DNA of 64,000 nt from an uncultured Phascolarctobacterium sp. (GCF_900753045.1 NZ_CAADXO010000061.1:3494-67493), one strand, 5' to 3'; shown: positions 8,518 through 17,526, counted from the first letter of the stretch. Numbers and translations are program-made. The notes: generated from the letters alone by a model not told the origin.

Positions 8518-10047
8518 TTATTTGCGTTTGTTGAGAAACTTGCCGATGTCGAAATGCTTGCCTGCCAGCAGGCAGTCGATACGTGCGGTAACTACATCGT
8601 TATTGCTGAGCTGACGTGCTTTAATCAGCGAGCGACGGATGGCAGGCGTGATAAATTCCTGTCCCCAGTCATCGACAATGCCGCAGGCGATGCCGCGCGG
8701 CAAATCGAAGATGGATTCCAAGGCAGCGCAGATAATAGCATCGCTTTCACCCGGATGTGTGTTGAGATAACGCAGCGGTACCAGCAGGTCGTTTTGTTCT
8801 ACGCAGTAGCGGGGCAGGTCTGCTTCGATTTGACGCAGTACGCGCTCGGAGCGCCCTTCACCCTCGTAGGAAAGCAGGTATGGGAACAGCGGTGTTTCGT
8901 CCGGATGCGCCAACCAAAAATCGAAAAGCCGCGGCCAGACGTCTATATCCAACTCCACTGCCAGATTGCACAGCTGGTAATCGAGTTTATCATCCTTGAT
9001 TAAATTATTTTCTATTTCCGGCTGCCAGTCCTTGCTGTAGATTATTTTTTCGCAGGCGGCAATTTGCTCATGGCATTGGTTAAGCGTGAGCTGCATATGG
9101 TTCTGCTCATCGCAAAGCTGCTGCAGCGCCGTAACGTAGCTGATTAAATCAAGTACATCCTCCGGTTTGCTGACATGTGCTTCGGCCTGTTCGAGCAGAC
9201 AGGTAAGCAGCTTGTTCAGATGGATATCGCTGATGTTGAACTGCTCTTCGATAACTTCTGCCGGGAAGTGGTTGAGCATAATCAGATAATTGCCCACGAT
9301 GATAACAGCACTTTTGTACTGTGCGTAGCTGAGCGGCTGTGCCAGATGTTCCTCTAAATGTGTTTCTCTGATGAATTTGACGGACAGCGGCGGATATTCT
9401 ACGTCGATATCGGGACCGTTCTGCAGCAGCCAGAGGCGTTCCTCCTCATCACGGCAGTGGCAGTCGGTAATGCTGAAAACCTTGCCCCATCCGCTGGTAC
9501 AGCGGATAAGTTCCCAGATAGCGTTTTGCGGGCTGAAATTCGTTACGCGGCAGGAATATAAAAAGGCGAAGGTAAATTCCTCGCAGTGTGCTATGCGCAG
9601 TAAATCCTGCCACAGCTCCGGCTCCTGCTGACAAATTTTTTCCATGCCGTACATGCCGAAAAGCAGCAGGGCGAATTTAACCTGCTCGCGTCCGTCGGCG
9701 TTATAGAAAAAGCGTCGCGCCAGGTCAAAGGCAACACTGTTGATATCGTTCTGGTCTAAAGCTTCGATAAAGGGATCGCAATATTCCGCAAAGGCCATGC
9801 CCTTAAGCTCATTGTACAGTTTGCTGCGCTTCTGGGTGGTAGGCTCGTTCAGATAAGCCTGCAGCAGCTTAAGCAGTACGCTGGCGGATTTGGGATTGGG
9901 CAGGTTGCCCATTGTATAGTGAAAGGCATCCTCGGAGCCAAGGGGACGGGGAATAGTGGCGTAGCGGTCATCGCACAGATTGGTAGCAGTAAAGCGGCCA
10001 TGCTCGTCCAGATGGCTGTTTACGTATTGATAGATTGTCTGCTTCAT
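8518..10047 (-). CDS. Large helical cytosolic protein of unknown function
   Basis: A 508-residue protein that I do not recognise. It has no signal peptide or membrane segment, is acidic and Leu-rich, and is built of short helix pairs (for example the stretches around residues 60-200). This suggests a HEAT-like alpha-solenoid scaffold. There are scattered Cys/His residues (ITDCHCRDEEE near residue 200) but no clear metal motif. ATG 10047 follows GAGGTGA at a good distance; the longer frame to 10107 has no ribosome site. It is a single gene between two terminators, convergent with galE. A structure prediction would be more informative than motifs. Confidence 0.7.
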   Translation of the reverse strand: MKQTIYQYVNSHLDEHGRFTATNLCDDRYATIPRPLGSEDAFHYTMGNLPNPKSASVLLKLLQAYLNEPTTQKRSKLYNELKGMAFAEYCDPFIEALDQNDINSVAFDLARRFFYNADGREQVKFALLLFGMYGMEKICQQEPELWQDLLRIAHCEEFTFAFLYSCRVTNFSPQNAIWELIRCTSGWGKVFSITDCHCRDEEERLWLLQNGPDIDVEYPPLSVKFIRETHLEEHLAQPLSYAQYKSAVIIVGNYLIMLNHFPAEVIEEQFNISDIHLNKLLTCLLEQAEAHVSKPEDVLDLISYVTALQQLCDEQNHMQLTLNQCHEQIAACEKIIYSKDWQPEIENNLIKDDKLDYQLCNLAVELDIDVWPRLFDFWLAHPDETPLFPYLLSYEGEGRSERVLRQIEADLPRYCVEQNDLLVPLRYLNTHPGESDAIICAALESIFDLPRGIACGIVDDWGQEFITPAIRRSLIKARQLSNNDVVTARIDCLLAGKHFDIGKFLNKRK

Positions 10048-10150
10048 GTGCTCACCTCGTAATAAAAATATGTATTGCAGCAAATAATGCTGTTTGTAAA
10101 AAAGCAAAGAGTAACTATATCATAACATAGAGGAAAAATAATGACCAGCA

Positions 10151-10200
10151 AAAAAAGTAAGGCTGCCGTAGCAGCGGAAATCCGCCACGGCAGCAGCCTT
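10151..10200 (-). terminator. Terminator of pyruvate carboxylase
   Basis: Stem AAGGCTGCCG...CGGCAGCAGCCTT with an oligo-A run on the plus strand, read as T7 on the minus strand. It lies just beyond the pyc stop. Confidence 0.8.
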
Positions 10201-10219
10201 GATGTTAAGTGTATGTAAT

Positions 10220-13200
10220 TTACATTTGAGTTTTGATTTCCAGGAGGCAGTCGCCGCTTTCAACGCGTTCGCCTGCAGCTACATGGATAGCGCTGACGAT
10301 ACCGGAAATCGGTGCCGAAAGCGTGGTTTCCATCTTCATAGCTTCGGTAACAATCAGCGGAGTGCCCTTGGTAACGGACTGGCCTTTTTCTACCAGCACC
10401 TTGACTACAGAGCCGGAAAGAGAAGCGCCGATTTCGCCCATGTTGCCCTTTTCTGCTTTTTTGCGGGTAACAGTGGTGGTCTTGGCATTGCGGTCCTTGA
10501 TTTCGATTTCACGCGGCAGGCCGTTGAATTCGAAGAATACGGTACGCATACCGGCAGCATTGGCTTCGGAGATATGGTCCAGCTTGATTACGAGCACTTT
10601 GCCCTGCTCAATCTCAACCTTGATAACCTCGCCCGGAGTCATGCCAAAGAAGAAGGTAGGCGTATCGAGAACAGATACATCACCGAATTGGTTGTAACGG
10701 TTTACCCAGTCGGTGAATACCTTCGGATAGAGGCAGTAAGCGCTCACTGCTTCGTCTGTAGTAGGCGCTTCAAGCTCTTTGAGCTTAGCGCGTACATCCT
10801 CAAAATCCACCGGAGGCAGTACGGAGCCCGGACGCTCGCTGATAGGTGCGCGTCCTTTGAGCACCAGCTTCTGCAGCTTTTCGGGGAAGCCCTGGTACGG
10901 AGTGCCAATGCGTCCTTCGAAGAATTCCACGACGGAGGCCGGAAAGTCCAGAATATCGCCCTTAGCGTAAACATCTTCTTCCGTCAGGTCGTTCTGTACC
11001 ATGAAGAGTGCCATATCACCGACAACCTTGGAGGACGGAGTAACCTTGATTAAATCGCCGAACATCATGGATACGCGGTGATACATATCCTTGATTTCCT
11101 CCCAGCGATGGATGAGGCCCAGAGCCTGTGCCTGCTGCTTGAGGTTGGTATATTGTCCGCCGGGCATTTCGTGTACGTAAACCTCGGGGTTGGGGAAGTT
11201 TTCGGTTCTGTCGGCTGCCTTGTAGTAGGGGCGCACGGTTTCCCAATAACGGGACAGCTCGTTCATAGCGTCTACATCCAGACGCGGTTGGCGCGGATGG
11301 CCGCTGAGAGCGTAGTACAGGCTGCTGCCGCTTGGCTGGGAGGTACCGCTGCTCATAGCGCTCATAGCGGTATCTACGATATCAACGCCGGCATCAATTG
11401 CACGCGCATAGGTGTAAATAGCGTTGCCGCTGCCCTCGTGGGTGTGCAGATGGATAGGTACGTTGACATAGGATTTGAGGCTGCTTACAAGGCGGTAAGC
11501 TGCTTCCGGCTTCAACAGGCCTGCCATATCCTTGATGGCAATGATGTTGGCACCGGCTTTTTCCAGCTCTTTAGCCATATTGATGTAGTAATGTAAATCG
11601 TATTTATCGCGGTTGGGGTCGAGAATATCGCCGGTGTAGCACAGTGCTGCCTCTGCTACCTTACCGCATTCGCGGACGGTGTCAATAGACAGGCGCATAT
11701 TGTCCAGACCGTTGAGGCTGTCGAAGATACGGAAAACGTCGATACCGTTCTTGGCTGCCAGCTTGATGAACTGTTTAACGACATTATCCGGATAGCTGGT
11801 GTAGCCTACAGCGTTGGCACCGCGCAGCAGCATCTGGAAGAGAATGTTCGGTGCAGCCTGACGGAACTGTGTCAGACGTTGCCAGGGGCTTTCGTCGAGG
11901 AAGCGATAGGCTACGTCGAAGGTAGCGCCGCCCCAGCATTCAAAGGAGAAAAGTCCGGGCAGCTTGCCGGCGGTGTCGCGCATAACGCGCAGCATATCGG
12001 CAGTACGCAGACGGGTGGCGAAGAGGGACTGATGCGCATCACGGAAGGTGGTGTCGGTGAGCAGAACCTCCTGCTGTGCCAGTACCCATTCAGCCAGGCC
12101 TTCAGGTCCGCGGGTATCAAGAACGTGCTTAGCACCCAGTGCCAGAATGCCGTTGTAGGGCTTGGGCATATTCAACGGTGCAAAGTCCGGCTTCGGCTGT
12201 ACGCCGACGTTGGAATAACCGTTGACGGTGATATCGGCAATGTAGTTCAGCAGCTTGTTGCCACGGTCCAAGGTTTTTTGGAAGACAAACAGCTCCGGTG
12301 TATTATCAACAAAGTCGGTTGTGTAATCGCCCTTGATGAAGTGCGGGTTCTGCAGTACATTTTCCAAAAACTGGATATTGGTTTTGACGCCGCGGATACG
12401 GAATTCTTTTAAGCAGCGCAGCATCTTGGTAATAGCAATCTGGTGAGTGAGGCCCCAGGTGGTAGCCTTAACCAGCAGAGAATCGTAGTACGGAGTAATG
12501 ACGGAGCCGGTGAAGGCGTTGCCGCCGTCCAGACGGATGCCGAAGCCGCCGCCGCTGCGGTAGGTAATCAGCTTGCCGGTATCGGGCATGAAGTTGTTGG
12601 ACGGGTCCTCGGTGGTAATACGGCATTGAATAGCGTGGCCGATGGTAGTCAGTTCATCCTGCTGCGGCAGGGCGATTTCCGGGCCGTGCAGGTTGTAGCC
12701 TTCGGCAATCTTGATTTGTGTCTGCACAATGTCGATACCGGTAATCTGCTCGGTAACGGTGTGCTCAACCTGAATGCGGGGGTTAACCTCGATGAAGTAG
12801 AATTTGCCGTCGGGCGTAGCCAAAAATTCTACGGTGCCGGCGCTGATGTAGTCAACATTTTTCATCAGCTTGACAGCAGCATCGCAGATAGCCTTGCGCT
12901 GCTCAACAGGCAGAGCGAAGGCGGGAGCAATTTCAACCAGCTTCTGATGGCGGCGCTGTACAGAGCAGTCACGCTCGAACAGATGCATCAAATTGCCGTG
13001 GGTATCGCCGATAATCTGTACTTCGATGTGTTTCGGATTTTGCAGATATTTTTCCAGATATATTTCATCATTGCCAAAGGCTTTTTTAGCCTCGCTTTTA
13101 GCCATGTCGTAGGCAGTTATAGCCTCTTCGGCGCTGTGAACAACGCGCATACCACGGCCACCGCCGCCGTTGACTGCTTTAATGATGATAGGATAGCCGC

Positions 13201-13660
13201 ATTTTTCGCCAAAGGCCAGTACCTCATCGAGGCTGTTAACTGTACCCTTGCTGCCGGGAATCATAGGGATGCCTGCCAGCTCGGCTTGTTTGCGGGCGTT
13301 GATTTTGTCGCCGAACATTACTAGGTGCTCCAGGCGAGGGCCGATGAAAATAAGGCCTTCCTCAGCACAGCGGCGTGCTAAATTACTGTTTTCAGATAAA
13401 AAGCCATAACCGGGATGGATGGCATCTACGTCGTGCTCCTTGGCTACGCGCAGAATGTCTTCGATATCAAGATAAGCGTCGGTCGGGCTTTTGCCTTCGC
13501 CTACCATGTAGGCCTCGTCGGCTTTGTTGCGATGCAGGGACAGGGTGTCCTCCTTGGAATATATAGCAACAGTACGGATTCCTAATTCGTTGCAGGCGCG
13601 GAAAACGCGGATGGCGATTTCGCCGCGGTTAGCAACTAACACTGTATTAATTTTAGGCAT
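10220..13660 (-). CDS. pyc: Pyruvate carboxylase, single-chain
   Basis: A 1146-residue biotin enzyme carboxylating pyruvate to oxaloacetate with ATP and bicarbonate. Domain order: biotin carboxylase (1-450; ATP loop GGGGRGMR near 165, active-site FIEVNPRIQVEHT), carboxyltransferase beginning LLTDTTFRDAHQS near 530, then the biotinyl domain with EAMKMET (biotin Lys1109). Length matches alpha4-type Pyc. ATG follows AAGGAGG. In a succinate/propionate-forming anaerobe it would feed the reductive arm of the TCA cycle; this is inference. It is divergent from ftsH across a 223-nt region containing both promoters and a dyad operator. Confidence 0.97.
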   Translation of the reverse strand: MPKINTVLVANRGEIAIRVFRACNELGIRTVAIYSKEDTLSLHRNKADEAYMVGEGKSPTDAYLDIEDILRVAKEHDVDAIHPGYGFLSENSNLARRCAEEGLIFIGPRLEHLVMFGDKINARKQAELAGIPMIPGSKGTVNSLDEVLAFGEKCGYPIIIKAVNGGGGRGMRVVHSAEEAITAYDMAKSEAKKAFGNDEIYLEKYLQNPKHIEVQIIGDTHGNLMHLFERDCSVQRRHQKLVEIAPAFALPVEQRKAICDAAVKLMKNVDYISAGTVEFLATPDGKFYFIEVNPRIQVEHTVTEQITGIDIVQTQIKIAEGYNLHGPEIALPQQDELTTIGHAIQCRITTEDPSNNFMPDTGKLITYRSGGGFGIRLDGGNAFTGSVITPYYDSLLVKATTWGLTHQIAITKMLRCLKEFRIRGVKTNIQFLENVLQNPHFIKGDYTTDFVDNTPELFVFQKTLDRGNKLLNYIADITVNGYSNVGVQPKPDFAPLNMPKPYNGILALGAKHVLDTRGPEGLAEWVLAQQEVLLTDTTFRDAHQSLFATRLRTADMLRVMRDTAGKLPGLFSFECWGGATFDVAYRFLDESPWQRLTQFRQAAPNILFQMLLRGANAVGYTSYPDNVVKQFIKLAAKNGIDVFRIFDSLNGLDNMRLSIDTVRECGKVAEAALCYTGDILDPNRDKYDLHYYINMAKELEKAGANIIAIKDMAGLLKPEAAYRLVSSLKSYVNVPIHLHTHEGSGNAIYTYARAIDAGVDIVDTAMSAMSSGTSQPSGSSLYYALSGHPRQPRLDVDAMNELSRYWETVRPYYKAADRTENFPNPEVYVHEMPGGQYTNLKQQAQALGLIHRWEEIKDMYHRVSMMFGDLIKVTPSSKVVGDMALFMVQNDLTEEDVYAKGDILDFPASVVEFFEGRIGTPYQGFPEKLQKLVLKGRAPISERPGSVLPPVDFEDVRAKLKELEAPTTDEAVSAYCLYPKVFTDWVNRYNQFGDVSVLDTPTFFFGMTPGEVIKVEIEQGKVLVIKLDHISEANAAGMRTVFFEFNGLPREIEIKDRNAKTTTVTRKKAEKGNMGEIGASLSGSVVKVLVEKGQSVTKGTPLIVTEAMKMETTLSAPISGIVSAIHVAAGERVESGDCLLEIKTQM

Positions 13661-13691
13661 AAGCTTGACCTCCTTAGATAGTTACATGCTA

Positions 13692-13720
13692 ATTGTATAG
13701 AAAACGGCATGTAAATTCAA
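13692..13720 (-). promoter_or_regulatory. Promoter of pyc
   Basis: Read on the minus strand: -35 TTGAAT (13715-13720), 17-nt spacer, -10 TACAAT (13692-13697), about 30 nt before the pyc start. Confidence 0.65.
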
Positions 13721-13791
13721 GGGATAGAACGCATGTATACAAGTATTCTTGCAGGGGACGGGGAGAGTGTGTGATTTTAACACTTTTGATG

Positions 13792-13807
13792 CTGACTGCA
13801 TAGTCAG
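13792..13807. promoter_or_regulatory. Dyad operator CTGACT-N4-AGTCAG in the pyc/ftsH region
   Basis: Perfect 6-bp inverted repeat CTGACTGCATAGTCAG lying 17 bp upstream of the ftsH -35 and between the divergent promoters. The identical arms and spacing recur at the tolC promoter (58731-58746). The size and form suit a TetR-type repressor; the regulator is not in the window. Confidence 0.5.
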
Positions 13808-13824
13808 TTTCACAGTTTTTTCGT

Positions 13825-13853
13825 TTGTTTATTGCTATAAATAGGTATACAAT
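13825..13853 (+). promoter_or_regulatory. Promoter of ftsH
   Basis: -35 TTGTTT (13825-13830), 17-nt spacer, -10 TACAAT (13848-13853), 30 nt before the ftsH start, which carries a GAGGAGATG ribosome site. Confidence 0.55.
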
Positions 13854-13883
13854 AAGACTTATAAAGCATAGCGAGGAGATGAA

Positions 13884-15737
13884 ATGATGAACGATAACAA
13901 TGATAAAAAACGGCCATTGACGTATTATTATATGCTGATGCTGGTTTTGATTCTGGTATTCAATTCCGTAATCATGCCAATGTTCTTCAACCCGAAAATG
14001 AAGGAGGTTTCCTATAATAATTTTCTTCAGATGGTGGATGAAGGCAAGGTATCTAAGGTAGAAATTACCGATAAGCGTCTGGCGGCTGTTGATAAAAACA
14101 ACGAAAAGGAAATTTACGTTACCGGCAGGGTGGAGGACCCGGAGCTGGCTAACCGCCTGATGAAGAGTAAGGTTGAATTTACGCAGGTTGTGCCTAAGGA
14201 ACAAAGTCCGCTCGTAACCTTTTTCACTAATTGGGTACTGCCGATTCTGATTTTCTTTGGCCTGGGACAGCTTTTCATGTACTTCATGGGCAAGCGCATG
14301 GGCGGCAACGCCATGAGTTTCGGCAAGAGCAATGCCAAGGTCTATGTGGAAGCGCAGACAGGCAAAAGCTTTGCCGATGTAGCAGGTCAAGACGAGGCCA
14401 AGGAAGCGCTGATGGAGCTGGTGGATTTTCTGCATAATCCCGGCAAGTACAAGGATATAGGTGCCAATATGCCGAAGGGTGCATTGTTGGTAGGCCCTCC
14501 GGGTACAGGTAAAACTTTGCTGGCGCGTGCGGTAGCAGGCGAAGCCAAGGTGCCGTTCTTCAGCATCAGCGGCAGTGAATTTGTTGAAATGTTCGTCGGC
14601 ATGGGCGCTGCTCGTGTGCGCGATTTGTTCAAGCAGGCGCAGGAAAAGGCACCTTGCATAGTATTTATCGATGAAATCGATGCCATCGGCAAACGCCGTG
14701 ATAACGGCCAGTTCGGCGGCAATGATGAACGCGAGCAGACTTTAAACCAGCTGCTGAGCGAAATGGACGGTTTTGACGGCAGCAAGGGTGTAGTCATCTT
14801 AGCAGCTACCAACCGTCCGGAATCCTTGGATAAGGCGCTGCTGCGTCCGGGACGTTTTGACCGCCGTATTCCGGTTGAGCTGCCTGATCTGAAGGGGCGT
14901 GAAGCTATCCTGAAGGTTCATGCACGTAATGTGCATATGGCAGACAATATTGACTATGGTACGTTGGCGAGGGCAACAGCCGGAGCCAGCGGTGCAGAGC
15001 TTGCCAATATCATCAATGAAGGTGCGTTGCGCGCCGTAAAAATGCATCGTAAAGTGGTGGAGCAGGAAGATCTGGAGGAATCCATCGAAACCGTTATCGC
15101 CGGTTACCAGCGCAAGGGTGCAGTAATTTCTCCTGAAGAGAAAAAGGTTATTGCCTACCATGAAATCGGCCATGCGCTTGTGGCTGCGATGCAGAAGCAC
15201 AGTGCTCCTGTACATAAGATTACTATTATTCCGCGTACCAACGGCGCTTTGGGTTACACCATGCAAATCAGCGAAAATGACAGTGTACTGATGACCAAGG
15301 AAGAGCTGTTCAACAAGATTGTAACCATGACCGGCGGCCGCAGTGCAGAGGAGGTTGTTTTCGGCAGCATTACCAGCGGCGCTTCCAATGATATTGAGCA
15401 GGCTACCAAGCTGGCACGCAGCATGGTAACACGTCTGGGCATGACGGAAGAATTTGACATGATGGCTACCGAGGTTATTGCCAACCGTTATCTGGGCGGC
15501 GATGCTGCCTTGCAGTGCAGTGAAGCGACGGCCGGCAAGATTGATGCCAAGGTTTTGGCGTTGATTAAGGAGGCGCACGAAAAGGCACGCACGATTTTGC
15601 AGGACAACAGAGATAAGCTGGATGTACTGGCACAGTACCTGCTGGAGAAGGAAACTATCACCGGTGAGCAGTTTATGGCTTTGCTGCAGCAGGAGCAGGC
15701 TAAAGAAAATGCTGAGGAGAAAACTCCGGAAGTATAA
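13884..15737 (+). CDS. ftsH: ATP-dependent zinc metalloprotease FtsH
   Basis: A 617-residue membrane-anchored AAA+ protease that removes unassembled membrane proteins and regulators. Seen: N-terminal membrane helix (12-33), periplasmic domain (40-110), second helix (112-135), Walker A GPPGTGKT (204-211), Walker B CIVFIDEIDA, the SRH region ATNRPESLDKALLRPGRFDR, and the zinc site HEIGH (426-430). The C-terminal tail is short. The start has ATGATG; either codon is possible. It stands alone, with its own promoter and terminator, unlike Bacillus where ftsH follows hpt. A dyad operator upstream is shared with tolC. Confidence 0.97.
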   Translation: MMNDNNDKKRPLTYYYMLMLVLILVFNSVIMPMFFNPKMKEVSYNNFLQMVDEGKVSKVEITDKRLAAVDKNNEKEIYVTGRVEDPELANRLMKSKVEFTQVVPKEQSPLVTFFTNWVLPILIFFGLGQLFMYFMGKRMGGNAMSFGKSNAKVYVEAQTGKSFADVAGQDEAKEALMELVDFLHNPGKYKDIGANMPKGALLVGPPGTGKTLLARAVAGEAKVPFFSISGSEFVEMFVGMGAARVRDLFKQAQEKAPCIVFIDEIDAIGKRRDNGQFGGNDEREQTLNQLLSEMDGFDGSKGVVILAATNRPESLDKALLRPGRFDRRIPVELPDLKGREAILKVHARNVHMADNIDYGTLARATAGASGAELANIINEGALRAVKMHRKVVEQEDLEESIETVIAGYQRKGAVISPEEKKVIAYHEIGHALVAAMQKHSAPVHKITIIPRTNGALGYTMQISENDSVLMTKEELFNKIVTMTGGRSAEEVVFGSITSGASNDIEQATKLARSMVTRLGMTEEFDMMATEVIANRYLGGDAALQCSEATAGKIDAKVLALIKEAHEKARTILQDNRDKLDVLAQYLLEKETITGEQFMALLQQEQAKENAEEKTPEV

Positions 15738-15751
15738 CAATTACAAGCTTA

Positions 15752-15801
15752 AACGCAGTTACGCATTCCGTAAAACGGCAACGTGACTGCGTTGTTTTTT
15801 T
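15752..15801 (+). terminator. Terminator of ftsH
   Basis: Inverted repeat AACGCAGT(TACG)...(CGTG)ACTGCGTT followed by seven T (15795-15801). Confidence 0.8.
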
Positions 15802-15849
15802 GCAAGCGCCATTAATCGCAGAAAAAAATAAAAAAATTAAAATTAGCTA

Positions 15850-15878
15850 TTGCTAACTGCAGAAATATGTGCTACAAT
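15850..15878 (+). promoter_or_regulatory. Strong promoter of the candidate small RNA
   Basis: -35 TTGCTA (15850-15855), 17-nt spacer, -10 TACAAT (15873-15878) with an extended TGC element. The predicted start is near 15885 and no protein start follows in a useful position. Confidence 0.6.
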
Positions 15879-15884
15879 AATCGT

Positions 15885-16100
15885 GAAGTTAGTGATGGCT
15901 AACCAGTGCGTATCGTCCCTTCCTGATTTTGCATTGCAGCCTTGACCTTTGACCTTGACAATTTCCTTAAGTGCATTGGTTAGCTCCTCTACTTTAAACA
16001 AGCTGCTATTTGCTTTTTAAGCAAATTCATATTTTCTCCTCCAAAAACAGACAGAACGCTGAAAATCCGTTAGGCAAGCGGGTTTCGGCGTTCTGTTTTG
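15885..16100 (+). ncRNA. Candidate trans-acting small RNA, about 215 nt
   Basis: The 548-nt gap between ftsH and the MFS gene holds a free-standing transcription unit: a strong promoter, about 215 nt of structured sequence, and an intrinsic terminator. A 13-bp stem pairs GGCTAACCAGTGC (15897-15909) with GCATTGGTTAGCT (15973-15985), with one G-U pair. A second perfect 8-bp hairpin spans 16008-16026. Three pyrimidine-rich stretches lie outside or at the edge of stems: TCCCTTCC (15916-15923), CTCCTC (15984-15989) and CTCCTCC (16036-16042). The last two are perfect anti-Shine-Dalgarno sequences, like the C-rich loops of regulatory RNAs such as RsaE. I could not match 6S RNA, tmRNA, SRP RNA or any riboswitch core. 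The remainder of the gap up to 16213 shows nothing. Confidence 0.5.
16051..16100 (+). terminator. Terminator of the candidate small RNA
   Basis: Stem ACAGAACGCTGAAA (16051-16064) with TTTCGGCGTTCTGT (16083-16096), closing an 18-nt loop and followed by a T-rich tail. Confidence 0.75.
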
Positions 16101-16213
16101 TTGTAGGCACAACACTTCTGCAACACTTTATAATTTGTCCGGTATTGCGGCAAGGCTTGATTGCAGGAGCGTAATTTTCTTATGTGGTCAGGCTATTATT
16201 TAAGTATTTTTAT

Positions 16214-16242
16214 TTGCACAAAAGCGGCTTTAGCGTTATAAT
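16214..16242 (+). promoter_or_regulatory. Promoter of the MFS transporter gene
   Basis: -35 TTGCAC (16214-16219), exact 17-nt spacer, consensus -10 TATAAT (16237-16242), 43 nt before the ATG. Confidence 0.7.
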
Positions 16243-16285
16243 AATTTGTTACTGTGATTTTATTTTTATTTTGAGGTGGATTTTT

Positions 16286-17473
16286 ATGAAAAACTGGAAG
16301 CTTATTCTGGCTATCCTCACGGCTAATGTCGTGCTGATGGCTGCAGGCTATACCATGCTCATTCCCTTTTTGCCGATGTATCTGATGAACGAGCTGGGAG
16401 TGAGTGCGGACGATGTAAAAATGTGGAACGGCGCGATTTTTTCCATAACCTTTCTGATTGGCGGTATCATGGCGCCTATCTGGGGCAAAATGGCTGATAC
16501 GCGCGGCAAAAAGATGATGGCGGTACGTGCGGGCGCAGGCCTGGCGCTGTCGTACTTTTTGGGCGGCATAGTAACAACACCGGAGCAGATGTTTGGCGTG
16601 CGTGTGCTGCAGGGCTTTGCTGCAGGATTGTGGAGCGCATGTCTGGCGATTGCTACCAGTCTTGTGCCGATGGAAAAGCTGGGCGTGAGCCTGGGCATTA
16701 TGCAGGCGGGACTGACCTGCGGCAATGTCATCGGTCCGCTGGTAGGCGGTTCACTGGCAACGTTGTTTGGCATGCGTGCTTCATTCTTCGTTGCAGGTGG
16801 GTTGCTGACGATTATTACGCTGGTATTTATGTTCTACATTCCCGAGCCGCCGAAGGCAGAGCCGAAAAAGCTTGCGACCAAGCCGCAGGTACAGCTTTTG
16901 CAGCAGCCTGTAATTCGTGAAACGCTGGTTTATATTGCTGTAGCTCAGATGGTTATTCTGCTGATTCAGCCGATTTTGAGCCTTTATGTGGCAGAGCTGA
17001 GCCATGGGGATGGCAATATTATGTTTCTTTCCGGCGTGGCCTTTTCACTCGTAGGTGTTGCCAGCGCTATTACTGCTCCGAGCTGGGGGCGCTTCGGGCA
17101 GGAGTACGGCTTTTATAAAGCGTTGTGTGCTGCTACGTTGCTTTCCGGTCTGATGAGTGCGTTAGTAGCATTACCGCGAACCTTACTTTTGTTCTGCGTC
17201 TGCAATTTTTGCTACGGATTGTGCTGTGCCGGTATTCAGCCTTCGCTGAGTGCTATTTTGGCCAGCAATACATCTACCGACCAGCGCGGACGTGTTTTTG
17301 GCTTTATGTTCAGCGCGCAGCAGTTCGGCTCTATGGTAGGTCCTTTGATTGGCGGAGCCATTGCTACCTATGCACCGCTGCCAAGCCTTTTTGTTGTAGC
17401 AGGCGTAATCCTTTTTGCCATCAGTGTCAGCGTCTGGCTGCGTCATGGTCATGAACAAAACATTATTGCGTAG
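16286..17473 (+). CDS. MFS drug/metabolite efflux transporter
   Basis: A 395-residue major facilitator protein with twelve hydrophobic helices in the inner membrane. The MFS loop-2/3 motif appears as GKMADTRGKK near residue 70. The drug:H+ antiporter motif C-like segment is GLTCGNVIGPLVGGSL in helix 5, and it is repeated in the C-half as QFGSMVGPLIGGAI. This suggests a 12-TM DHA1-type multidrug exporter (for example of the MdtG/Bmr kind). ATG 16286 has TTGAGGTGG just upstream. It is monocistronic, bracketed by its own promoter and a terminator. The substrate cannot be inferred. Confidence 0.85.
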   Translation: MKNWKLILAILTANVVLMAAGYTMLIPFLPMYLMNELGVSADDVKMWNGAIFSITFLIGGIMAPIWGKMADTRGKKMMAVRAGAGLALSYFLGGIVTTPEQMFGVRVLQGFAAGLWSACLAIATSLVPMEKLGVSLGIMQAGLTCGNVIGPLVGGSLATLFGMRASFFVAGGLLTIITLVFMFYIPEPPKAEPKKLATKPQVQLLQQPVIRETLVYIAVAQMVILLIQPILSLYVAELSHGDGNIMFLSGVAFSLVGVASAITAPSWGRFGQEYGFYKALCAATLLSGLMSALVALPRTLLLFCVCNFCYGLCCAGIQPSLSAILASNTSTDQRGRVFGFMFSAQQFGSMVGPLIGGAIATYAPLPSLFVVAGVILFAISVSVWLRHGHEQNIIA

Positions 17474-17526
17474 ACTACTTTTATTGTTATAATTGCAGAT
17501 AATTTTCAGGAAATTAATTAGTTGAG

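Noticed and set aside
10199..13324. Long open frames opposite pyruvate carboxylase and other genes
   Set aside because: They are antisense shadows of strongly coding genes, with no ribosome sites and no protein-like motifs.
15885..16100. 6S RNA, tmRNA, T-box or riboswitch
   Set aside because: No conserved cores seen (no T-box sequence, no tag reading frame with CCA-type ends, no known aptamer motif). A 6S-like rod cannot be fully excluded without a covariance search.
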